A stretch of DNA of 7,359 bases from an uncultured Atopobium sp. (GTDB lineage Bacteria > Actinomycetota > Coriobacteriia > Coriobacteriales > Atopobiaceae). The notes beneath the pieces are model-generated. The model saw nothing but the letters and a program-made list of their open reading frames with translations, ran no database searches and was not told the origin of the DNA. Position 1 is the first letter of the stretch. Each line of letters starts with the position of its first letter. The position numbers were made by a program, and so were the translations under genes. The stretch lies in the NCBI GenBank assembly GCA_916720015.1, contig CAKAPZ010000047.1, positions 1-7,359 on the forward strand, written 5' to 3'. Shown here piece by piece: positions 1 through 6,785 of this stretch.

Positions 1-2556
1 ATGAGCGTATACCTAGACGCCGTTCTGCATCCTGCAATCTATAAGCGCAAGCGCATCTTTGAGCAGGAAGGTTGGCACCTAGAGGCTGACGAGCAGGGCA
101 ATCTGAGCTACAACGGCGTTGTCTTCAACGAGATGAAGGGTGCCCTCTCTGACCCTGATCGCGTGCTCTACGATTCTGTGAGCGAGGCCCTCTTCCCTGA
201 CACCGCATACGGCAAAGAATCCGGTGGTAAGCCTCGTGCAATCCCCAAGCTCACCTACGAGAACTTCCTGGACACCCACGCTCACCACTACGACCTCTCT
301 AACAGCTACACCTTCCTCTACGGCGATCTTGACTGTGAGCGCGAGCTCTCCTTCATTGCCCAGAGGTTTGCAGCTGCCGAGAAACACGATGCAGGCTCCC
401 CCAATCCGCTTAACCTGCAGGCACCCGTGTTGCCCGAGCCTTGCCAGGTCCGCATGAACACCACAGCCGACAACTCCAGCGTTGGCCTGGGCTACGTGCT
501 TGGAACACCTGATCAGCGCAACAAAATGATGGCAGCAGACATTCTGTTTGACACCCTCATGGGCTCCAATGAGTCCCCGCTCAAGCGTGCAATTCTTGAC
601 GCAGAGCTGGGCGATGACTTTAGCTACTATCTCTCCGATGACCTTGCACAGCCAATGCTCTTCTTGCAGCTCAAGGGTCTCAGAGAAGGAGCAGCTCAGA
701 AGTTCCGCACCTTGGTAGAGACCACCTGCCAGAAGATTGCTACCGAAGGTATTGATCCAAAGAAACTCAACGCGTCCATTGCACTTGCAGAATTTAACCT
801 GCGCGAGAATGACCAGCCGTACTCAAACGGTATTGAGTACACGCTGCGTTCGCTCTCAAGCTGGCTTTACGACGACGCTCGCCCTCTGGACTACATCCGC
901 TACGAGGACGCCATTGCCTACGTCAAAGAACTTGCAGATCAGAAGGGCTTTGAGAAGCTGCTTCTGGAGCTCATTTGCAACAGCAAACACGCAGCTCAAG
1001 TTGAGCTTGTCCCCACAGATGAGGGAGACGCTCAAGAAGAGGCTGCTGAGCTAGAGCAACTTCGCTCTACGCTCACCGATGAGGATGTCGAGAAGATCCG
1101 AGCAGAAGTTGAGGCACTCCGTTTGGAGCAAGAAACACCTGACGCTCCAGAAGACTTAGCCAAGCTGCCGTCCCTCTCGCTCAGTGATATCGGTGCAGGT
1201 AGAGAGCGTCCTGCTGGCTTTGAGGTTGAGGCTCCTCTGCCATGCATTGCGCATGAGCTGGACACTCACGGCATTGACTACGTCTACCATTACTTTGATC
1301 TGACCCGCGCGGTTACCTTTGAGGAGCTGCCGCTTGTAGGTATTCTTGCTGAAGCGCTCGGCAAGCTTGATACGGCTGCACACACCGCGTCTGAACTGGA
1401 CATTCTTATTGAGAGCAACCTTGGTCATCTCTCGTTCTTCACTGATATCTACGACCAAGACACGCTTGATCAGGCACACCCTGCCTTCATTGTTGCCGCA
1501 AGTGCTCTTGCCGAGAAAACCCAAGGACTTGCAAGCATTCCTTCCGAGGTTTGGTCCAGCACGCGCTTTGACGATTTGAGCCGCTTAAAGAACATTTTGA
1601 TTCAGCGTCGCATTGCGCAGGAGCAGTACTTTGTTGGTGCTGGTCATACTGCAGCGCAGAATAAGGCTTTGACCGCCTATTCTGCAGCTAATCGCGTAAA
1701 CGATGCACTAGCAGGCGTTGGCTTTTATGAGTACCTAAAGAACCTGCTTGCCAACTGGGATGAGCGCGGCCCTCAACTTGCAAAAGACCTGGATGCACTC
1801 ACCCGCAAGATGTTCCGTGCAGACAACGTTACTGTTAGCTTTACTGGCTCCACACAGAGCCGCGAGGCATTCTGGCAAGCAGCGGGAGATCTTGGTCTTA
1901 CCAATGGCAACAAGTCGCAGGCAGATAACGCAGTACCAACTCTTGTTGTCCCTGAGGGTAAGCTGCAACACGTGGCGTATATCATTCCGTCAAACGTCTC
2001 CTACGTTGGTCTCTCCTATCCAAACGTTGCCCATGCAACCAATGAACAGCAGGGTAACTGGCTTATTGCCACCAGAGTTCTGGGTCTTGACTATCTCTGG
2101 AACGAGGTCCGCGTCAAGGGTGGCGCCTATGGCGTTATGTTCAGAAACTCCATCGCTGGCCTGCAGAGCTTTGTCTCCTACCGAGACCCTGCGCTTGATG
2201 CAACCCTTGACCGCTATGTTGGCGCAGGTAGCTGGCTTTCTGAGTGGACTCCAGACGCTGACGAGTTTGAGGGCTACGTAGTTGCCTCTGTAGCAGGTGT
2301 TGACGCTCCTGTGCCTGCTCGTATGCTTGCTCGCAGGCAAGACATTGAGTACTTCAACCAACGTGATCCAGAGCGCCTTCTTAAGCTTCGCGAGAAGATC
2401 CTTCACGCCCAGGTTGAGGACATCAAAGAACTGGGAAGTACCATGCCTCAAAGCTATGACGACCTCTCGGTTGTTGTCTTTGGCGCCAAGGAGGCCATTG
2501 AAGCCTCCGAGCTTGATCTTGAGGTTGTCGACCTCTTTGGTGGCCAGGAGAACTAG
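1..2556 (+). CDS. M16C zinc metallopeptidase, presequence protease (PreP)-like insulinase family; 5'-truncated by the window edge
   Basis: Probable cytoplasmic zinc oligopeptidase of the M16C (PreP) subfamily, which degrades peptides inside a closed two-half chamber. Seen here: NEMKG at residues 43-47 of the visible part, where E44 matches the second zinc-ligand glutamate of the family. A helical charged hinge spans about 340-377, followed by ETPDAPEDLAKLPSLSLSDI (378-397), typical of the M16C-associated linker. The second half carries R704 and Y710 in the VRVKGGAYG context, the pair that contacts substrate in PreP enzymes, with the same six-residue spacing. The HxxEH zinc motif is absent because it lies upstream: family members are about 970-1000 residues and 851 are visible, so roughly 120 are missing. 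The ATG at base 1 is therefore an internal methionine, in the family's (M)xVYLDAVxxP segment. The frame is intact to TAG at 2554-2556 and is followed by a terminator. Subfamily assignment is firm; the physiological substrate is not known. Confidence 0.93.
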   Translation: MSVYLDAVLHPAIYKRKRIFEQEGWHLEADEQGNLSYNGVVFNEMKGALSDPDRVLYDSVSEALFPDTAYGKESGGKPRAIPKLTYENFLDTHAHHYDLSNSYTFLYGDLDCERELSFIAQRFAAAEKHDAGSPNPLNLQAPVLPEPCQVRMNTTADNSSVGLGYVLGTPDQRNKMMAADILFDTLMGSNESPLKRAILDAELGDDFSYYLSDDLAQPMLFLQLKGLREGAAQKFRTLVETTCQKIATEGIDPKKLNASIALAEFNLRENDQPYSNGIEYTLRSLSSWLYDDARPLDYIRYEDAIAYVKELADQKGFEKLLLELICNSKHAAQVELVPTDEGDAQEEAAELEQLRSTLTDEDVEKIRAEVEALRLEQETPDAPEDLAKLPSLSLSDIGAGRERPAGFEVEAPLPCIAHELDTHGIDYVYHYFDLTRAVTFEELPLVGILAEALGKLDTAAHTASELDILIESNLGHLSFFTDIYDQDTLDQAHPAFIVAASALAEKTQGLASIPSEVWSSTRFDDLSRLKNILIQRRIAQEQYFVGAGHTAAQNKALTAYSAANRVNDALAGVGFYEYLKNLLANWDERGPQLAKDLDALTRKMFRADNVTVSFTGSTQSREAFWQAAGDLGLTNGNKSQADNAVPTLVVPEGKLQHVAYIIPSNVSYVGLSYPNVAHATNEQQGNWLIATRVLGLDYLWNEVRVKGGAYGVMFRNSIAGLQSFVSYRDPALDATLDRYVGAGSWLSEWTPDADEFEGYVVASVAGVDAPVPARMLARRQDIEYFNQRDPERLLKLREKILHAQVEDIKELGSTMPQSYDDLSVVVFGAKEAIEASELDLEVVDLFGGQEN

Positions 2557-2580
2557 GTCTGGTATCTGCAACAACAACGC

Positions 2581-2616
2581 AAAAGCCCTGTCATGTACAC
2601 ACATGACAGGGCTTTT
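2581..2616. terminator. Bidirectional intrinsic terminator between convergent genes
   Basis: A perfect 16-bp inverted repeat (2581-2596 and 2601-2616) surrounds the 4-base loop ACAC. Each arm has an A/T run at its outer end (AAAA at 2581-2584, TTTT at 2613-2616) next to a GC-rich AGCCCTG/CAGGGCT block. The transcript from either strand therefore gives a strong hairpin ending in a U run. It starts 25 bases after the stop of the M16C gene and lies 64 bases beyond the stop of the minus-strand ABC gene, so it can end both convergent transcripts. The U run is short (four bases), which is the only weak point. Confidence 0.88.
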
Positions 2617-2679
2617 CTTGTGAGGTATGAGGTGCAGCCAGACGTTCTTCTCGCCAAGCAGTGCGCTCAGCCAGGGGCC

Positions 2680-5600
2680 TTACTCGCTTCTCAGCGCCTG
2701 AACTGGATCGGATTTAGCTGCTCTACCTGCTGGAATAAGACCTGCAAGAAGCGTCAGGACAACGCTAATCAAAATCAAAATAAGTGCTCCGTTTATCGGC
2801 AAGATCACCAAATTGTCCACGTTAAACATGGCTTTGACCACAGCATTTGCGGGCAAAATAAGCAGTTGTGTAATGCCAATGCCCATAACACCAGAGATAA
2901 GGCCTTCAATAAACGTCTCTGCATTAAATACGTTGGCAATGTCTCGCCTGGAAGCACCAATGGAGCGCAGGATACCAATCTCCTTTTTGCGCTCAAGTAC
3001 CGAGATAAACGTAATGATGCCAATCATAATGCTGGAAACAACAAGCGAAATAGATACAAACGCAATCAGCATCGCCGAGATCATATCAACAATTAGCGTG
3101 ACAGAACTCATCAACGCACCAACAATGTCGGTATACGTAACTACCTTAGACTCTTCACCTGCAGCCTTTGCATCAGCGTTGTACGTATTAAGAATTTCAA
3201 CAATCTTCTCTTTGCTTGCAAAGTCTTTAGGATAAATATTGATTGACGTGGGCTTATTAAGGTCCGCATATCCCATCTTAGAAAGATTTGTCTCATACGT
3301 TGCTGGCGTTGCCCTTAGCATTGACGCGGCAATAGCTGCGAGCTGCGATGGGTCAGCATTGAGCTTAAAGGCGCTTGCAAGCGTTGCCTTATCTATCTGC
3401 ATAGCATTGGACATATTTGCCGCAACGCCCTGCATGGCTGTATTGAGGGCGCCTGCAATCTGATTTTGCATCCTGGAAGCAACCTGCGTCATCACGCTGG
3501 TTAACGCAGACTGCACGTAAGCACTCATAGCACGCGTAATAGCTGCGGAAAGTGCACTTGCAATCTGTGATTGATAAGCACTCATAAGCCTCTGAGAAAC
3601 CTCAGCCTGGACACTTGGAAGGTCTGGATTGGTTCCCAGCTTATTTGCCAGAGCACTAACCAGCTGTTGCTGCAGGTCATCGGTATCAACTGCAGAAGAA
3701 ACCGTAGTCACAATCTGCGTACGCACCTGATCTGTTGCTAGGTAGTCTGCCATGGTCTTGCCGGGATTAGCAGCACTCCAAGAGTTCCACCCAAGAGCAA
3801 TATTGCCCATGAGCGAAGAAATAGCAGCTTGTCCTCCTGGTTTGAAATTAACGGTAATGCCAGAAAGAATCTGCTGAATGTCTGCTGCAGAAAGTTCTGG
3901 GAAAGCCGCAGCCAGCGCAGCTGGGTCAAGCGAAGACGTAACGGAAGACAGTACATTGCTGTCAGACAGATTCAGCTGTGACGGATCAAAAGCTGGTAGC
4001 TGCACGTCAGAAAGGTCAAGCGAAGACATATCCAGCCCAGACAAATTAATTGACGAGAAGTTCAGCGCCTGTGGATTAAAGTTAAACGCCGAAGACAGCA
4101 CGTTAGAATCAACGGAAATGAGAGAGCCGATAGAAAGTCCCTCAGAAGTTTGACCGTTCTTCTCGTCCTCAAAGGTTTTACCAGTGAACACATCAACGTC
4201 CGAACGATTCATTTGGTCCTGAACAATAGGAGATGCCTCTGCATCAGAAATCATCTTCTGAGTCAGTTGTGGCGTGTAGTAAATGCCCTCAGAAAGCGCT
4301 CCTGTGGTAGTTGGGTCTTTTGCCTGAACAACACCAACAATATGCAGGTCGGGTGCGTTAGCAATGAGGTCATTCATGTACGTCTGATCATCGGATTTGT
4401 CTGTCCAGACACCAAGATTTCCGTCCCATACATAGCGCTGATAAGGCATAACCAGCTTAAAGGTTGGAGACATCAGCTGGTCGTAAGTATATGTACTGTG
4501 AGACTCTTCGATAGTGCCAGATTCTCCACTTGCAATTTTATCAACGGTAGAGCGCAGGCCAGCGTAGTCACGCAGGCCAAGCGTGTACTCCAAAAAGTCA
4601 TCCATGGTGCCGTTTGGACGCAGTACCAGAACAGCCTCATTCCAAGCAGTGGGCCATCTACCGGCACGAACCGTATAGCGGTCCTCGTAAATGGAAGGAT
4701 TTCCTGGAAGCTCATTAAACAGCGTGGTACTTGCAAATGAAGCAAGCGGACTATATGACGGAATCTTAGGCGACACCTTAGAGAAGGTAACATCTGGCTG
4801 CACCTGAACAGGGTCAGAAGAGCCAGAGTCCGCGCCTGCTGGCAGGTAGATGAAGGGGCTTACGGAATAGCCATACGTAATAGCGCTGGCATACGTGTTA
4901 ATGCCGCCACCATTATTGTCGAGAAACGCCTTCAAGCTGGTCAGATCATTGGACCCGATGCTTTCTGCCTGCATTCCCAGCCTATTATTGGTAGGAATAG
5001 CGCCCTCAGCGGGCTGGTTTTCTAGCTTTGCAGCTTCTGCGTTTTTCTGGTTTTGCGTCATCTCGCTTTGCGCATCTTGTGTTTGAGAATCAGCCGAGTC
5101 AGAACTACTTCCACTTCCAGAAATAAAGGAAGAAATATTAACGGACTGCTCAGAGATGGTGAGTGGATACATTGAAAGCGTATCCTCCTCAACCTTCTTG
5201 ATGTACTCGTTTGCGCCATTTGCCAGCGCCAGAATTGCCGCAATACCAATAATGCCAATAGAGCCCGCAAACGCCGTCATTAGCGTACGGCCCTTTTTGG
5301 TCATGAGGTTATTAAACGAGAGACCCAGTGCAGTCAGAAGCGACATGGAGGTTTTTCGGGAAGGCTTAGCTTCTCGGCGAGAAACGCTTGCAACATCAAA
5401 TGGATCTGAATCAGCGGTTACCTGACCATCCGCCAGCTCAACAATACGCGTTGCATACTGGTGGGCAAGCTCTGGGTTATGCGTAACCATGATGACCAGG
5501 CGGTCCTTGGCTACCTCTTTGAGCAAGTCCATAACTTGTACGGAGGTTGAAGAGTCAAGAGCACCTGTTGGCTCATCTGCCAGCAGAATCTCTGGGTCGT

Positions 5601-6072
5601 TTACCAGGGCGCGAGCAATAGCCACACGCTGCATCTGTCCACCAGAAAGCTGATTTGGACGCTTGTTTGCGTGTGCTTTGAGGCCAACCTTATCAAGCGC
5701 TTCAAGTGCGCGTTCGTGACACTCTGCCTTAGGAACACCAGAAAGCGTCAATGCAAGCTCAACATTGCTTACCACACTTTGATGTGGAATAAGGTTATAG
5801 CTCTGAAATACAAAACCAATGCGATTATTCCTGTAGGTATCCCAGTCGCGCTCTTTGAACTTCTTGGTAGAAATGCCATCTACCAGCAAATCTCCTGAGT
5901 CAAAGCGGTCAAGACCACCAATAACGTTGAGCATAGTAGTCTTACCCGAACCTGAAGGACCAAGGATTGCTACAAACTCGTTATCTCTAAACGCAACGGA
6001 AATATGATCCATTGCAGTTTGTTCAAATCCACCAGTGTTGTAACGCTTTGAAATACCTTTGAGCTCAAGCAC
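2680..6072 (-). CDS. MacB-like ABC exporter: fused ATPase and FtsX-type permease with a very large extracytoplasmic domain
   Basis: Inner-membrane ABC protein of 1130 residues. The N-terminal ATPase (about 1-220) is complete: Y11 (A-loop position), Walker A GPSGSGKT 38-45, Q-loop Q90, signature LSGGQ 142-146, Walker B ILLADE 162-167, H-loop H198. A basic linker (231-262) leads to TM1 (about 266-285). About 700 mostly polar residues follow, then TM2 (about 995-1024), [19 protein letters not shown] (1027-1045, the classic FtsX/MacB cytoplasmic motif), TM3 (about 1053-1076), TM4 (about 1094-1114) and the usual DPVQALR end. This is MacB (type VII) topology, but the MacB extracytoplasmic domain is only about 220 residues. 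The domain starts with a Ser/Gln/Asp-rich spacer (about 312-345). Start is GTG, with AGAAAGAAG ending 6 bases upstream, a modest ribosome site. Probably cotranscribed with the membrane protein 47 bases upstream. Homodimer action and mechanotransmission are known for MacB; the substrate here is unknown, and no MacA-like or TolC-like partner is in the window. Confidence 0.92.
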   Translation of the reverse strand: MLELKGISKRYNTGGFEQTAMDHISVAFRDNEFVAILGPSGSGKTTMLNVIGGLDRFDSGDLLVDGISTKKFKERDWDTYRNNRIGFVFQSYNLIPHQSVVSNVELALTLSGVPKAECHERALEALDKVGLKAHANKRPNQLSGGQMQRVAIARALVNDPEILLADEPTGALDSSTSVQVMDLLKEVAKDRLVIMVTHNPELAHQYATRIVELADGQVTADSDPFDVASVSRREAKPSRKTSMSLLTALGLSFNNLMTKKGRTLMTAFAGSIGIIGIAAILALANGANEYIKKVEEDTLSMYPLTISEQSVNISSFISGSGSSSDSADSQTQDAQSEMTQNQKNAEAAKLENQPAEGAIPTNNRLGMQAESIGSNDLTSLKAFLDNNGGGINTYASAITYGYSVSPFIYLPAGADSGSSDPVQVQPDVTFSKVSPKIPSYSPLASFASTTLFNELPGNPSIYEDRYTVRAGRWPTAWNEAVLVLRPNGTMDDFLEYTLGLRDYAGLRSTVDKIASGESGTIEESHSTYTYDQLMSPTFKLVMPYQRYVWDGNLGVWTDKSDDQTYMNDLIANAPDLHIVGVVQAKDPTTTGALSEGIYYTPQLTQKMISDAEASPIVQDQMNRSDVDVFTGKTFEDEKNGQTSEGLSIGSLISVDSNVLSSAFNFNPQALNFSSINLSGLDMSSLDLSDVQLPAFDPSQLNLSDSNVLSSVTSSLDPAALAAAFPELSAADIQQILSGITVNFKPGGQAAISSLMGNIALGWNSWSAANPGKTMADYLATDQVRTQIVTTVSSAVDTDDLQQQLVSALANKLGTNPDLPSVQAEVSQRLMSAYQSQIASALSAAITRAMSAYVQSALTSVMTQVASRMQNQIAGALNTAMQGVAANMSNAMQIDKATLASAFKLNADPSQLAAIAASMLRATPATYETNLSKMGYADLNKPTSINIYPKDFASKEKIVEILNTYNADAKAAGEESKVVTYTDIVGALMSSVTLIVDMISAMLIAFVSISLVVSSIMIGIITFISVLERKKEIGILRSIGASRRDIANVFNAETFIEGLISGVMGIGITQLLILPANAVVKAMFNVDNLVILPINGALILILISVVLTLLAGLIPAGRAAKSDPVQALRSE
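3400..3612 (-). other. Segment encoding a long Ala/Ser/Gln-rich helix with a four-residue hydrophobic stripe
   Basis: Residues 821-891 of the ABC protein contain almost no glycine or proline. Hydrophobic residues (V, L, Y, I, M) fall at 821, 825, 829, 833, 837, 841, 845, 849, 853, 857 and 861, exactly every four residues. The stripe then continues at 864, 868, 872, 876, 880, 883, 887 and 891. The positions between are mainly Ala, Ser, Gln, Thr and Asn. A mean spacing near 3.9 suggests a long amphipathic helix with hendecad/pentadecad-like, right-handed packing rather than a heptad coiled coil. It sits outside the membrane, some 100 residues before TM2. The spacing is read directly; the structure is inferred. 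Confidence 0.6.
3961..4080 (-). repeat. Eight degenerate five-residue repeats (pentapeptide-repeat-like) in the ABC extracytoplasmic domain
   Basis: Residues 665-704 divide without gaps into eight five-residue units with the approximate pattern [LIVF]-[DNQ]-[LMFP]-S-[SGD]. Clear examples are INLSG (675-679), LDMSS (680-684) and LDLSD (685-689); FNPQA (665-669) and FDPSQ (695-699) are a divergent pair. Classical pentapeptide repeats follow A(D/N)Lxx, so the D/N and central L match while the first position is bulky instead of Ala. The heptapeptide DSNVLSS occurs both just before (655-661) and at the end (704-710) of the array. A motif [DN]PxxL recurs at 666, 696, 716 and 907. At the DNA level the 15-bp period is strongly diverged. 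Confidence 0.65.
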
Positions 6073-6119
6073 AAATTACTTCTTTCTTGTTGGGCTATCT
6101 GGAAAGCGGAGCTGTGACG

Positions 6120-6641
6120 TTAGTTGATTGCATCTCCATCAGCTGCATCGGTGTCAGCTACATCGGTCTTCTCGCCAGCGGCTTTCTGAACAGCTGTATC
6201 TTCTGCAAATGGATCAGTGGTAATGTCTTCAATAACCTTCTGCTGAGCCCAGCTCAAGCCGTAGAGCAGGCCAAAGAGCGCCCAGAACCATGGTGCATAG
6301 AGCATGACAACCATAAGGATGGCAAAAAGTCCTCTAAGAAGAACCCAAGGGAGCACCACAATCAGGAAGAAAAAGAATGGCAGCACAAAAAGGATTGCAG
6401 CAAGCGTGCGCAGTACAACTGCAACTGTCTTAGTTACCGAGAAGCCGGTATTGCGTGCAATAAAGAGACCCACCAGGCCAGCAATGCCAAAATACAGCAT
6501 AATTGGCGCAACAATGTAGGAATAGAACAGCGGGGTGGAAGGGTCTTGAGGCAGCGTTTGCCTAAGAACCATCAAAGCAATTCCCAAAATCGTTAAAACG
6601 CCAAGAAATGATGCGTTTCCAATAAAAGTCTTTTTCGTCAT
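6120..6641 (-). CDS. Small four-helix integral membrane protein with acidic C-terminal tail, function unknown
   Basis: A 173-residue protein that I do not recognise as a named family. Four hydrophobic segments are visible: about 9-26, 39-62, 74-99 (with a PFFFFL core) and 104-129 (aromatic, APWFWALFGLLYG). The tail (131-173) holds 11 Asp/Glu against 3 Lys and is predicted to be cytoplasmic, with the N-terminus (MTKK) also inside. There is no signal-peptide cleavage motif or enzyme motif. The start is well supported: ATG preceded by AAAGGAG (6648-6654) with a 6-base spacer. It is the first gene of a probable operon, with the large ABC exporter beginning 47 bases after its stop and no hairpin between. 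A role as an accessory or assembly subunit of that exporter is an inference from position only; an unrelated membrane protein sharing the transcript is equally possible. Confidence 0.85.
   Translation of the reverse strand: MTKKTFIGNASFLGVLTILGIALMVLRQTLPQDPSTPLFYSYIVAPIMLYFGIAGLVGLFIARNTGFSVTKTVAVVLRTLAAILFVLPFFFFLIVVLPWVLLRGLFAILMVVMLYAPWFWALFGLLYGLSWAQQKVIEDITTDPFAEDTAVQKAAGEKTDVADTDAADGDAIN
6141..6170 (-). repeat. Two tandem 15-bp units in the acidic-tail coding sequence
   Basis: The plus strand shows AGCTGCATCGGTGTC followed directly by AGCTACATCGGTCTT, identical at 12 of 15 positions, with a weaker third match just before (6126-6140). On the coding strand this gives five-residue units (KTDVA/DTDAA-like phase) that supply much of the tail's Asp. 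It looks like a short slippage-type duplication that keeps the frame. Confidence 0.6.
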
Positions 6642-6668
6642 AGTTAACTCCTTTGAGAAGGGGTATTA

Positions 6669-6687
6669 AGTATAGTGTAACTAGTAC
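6669..6687 (-). promoter_or_regulatory. Probable promoter -10 box and overlapping imperfect dyad for the membrane protein-ABC operon
   Basis: Read on the minus strand, TATACT (6669-6674) matches the sigma-70 -10 consensus at 5 of 6 positions. It would start transcription about 20 bases before the ATG at 6641, just ahead of the AAAGGAG site. No good -35 box is visible: a 17-base spacer gives CGGGAA. The box overlaps an imperfect inverted repeat on the plus strand, GTATAGT (6670-6676), then GTA, then ACTA-G-TAC (6680-6687) with one bulged base. A weak -35 with a dyad over the -10 would suit a regulated promoter, but this is inference. Confidence 0.4.
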
Positions 6688-6757
6688 CTTGTTCCCGACC
6701 TTGGCTGTTTCATACGCGAGATGTCGCTAAAACCGCTGCTCTCCATATGTCTCCGGG

Positions 6758-6769
6758 TCAAACGTTTGA
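6758..6769. promoter_or_regulatory. Perfect 12-bp palindrome TCAAACGTTTGA upstream of the dipeptidase gene
   Basis: This is an exact palindrome ending 3 bases before the AGAGGAG ribosome site (6773-6779) of the plus-strand dipeptidase gene. Position and symmetry fit a repressor operator; with no loop it cannot form a stable RNA hairpin, so a DNA-binding role is more likely than termination. No convincing sigma-70 promoter for the plus-strand gene could be picked in 6680-6757, where candidates such as TTGTTC (6689-6694) with CATACG (6711-6716) are poor. Confidence 0.35.
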
Positions 6770-6785
6770 ATTAGAGGAGTTTTTC

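Noticed and set aside
1990..2604. Long antisense open frame (204 codons) opposite the end of the M16C gene
   Set aside because: It overlaps a well-supported coding region and the terminator, and its translation has no recognisable family features; it is a shadow of the codon pattern on the other strand.
2635..2674. CAGCCAG direct repeat (2635-2641 and 2668-2674) beside the end of the ABC gene
   Set aside because: It is only 7 bases, with no element between the copies resembling an insertion and no inverted repeats; chance is sufficient.
2593..3096. Plus-strand open frame (167 codons) running from the terminator into the ABC gene
   Set aside because: It begins in the terminator hairpin, lies antisense to the conserved FtsX C-terminal part of the ABC gene, and its Asn/Lys/Cys-rich translation looks non-coding.
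6087..6596. Plus-strand open frame (169 codons) opposite the small membrane protein
   Set aside because: It has a Lys/Asn/His-rich low-complexity translation and no ribosome site, whereas the minus-strand frame has an ideal AAAGGAG site and four clean hydrophobic helices.
6716..6727. Small inverted repeat GCGA-GATG-TCGC in the divergent region
   Set aside because: A 4-bp stem is expected by chance in a 144-bp region, and it lacks a U run or any link to a promoter.
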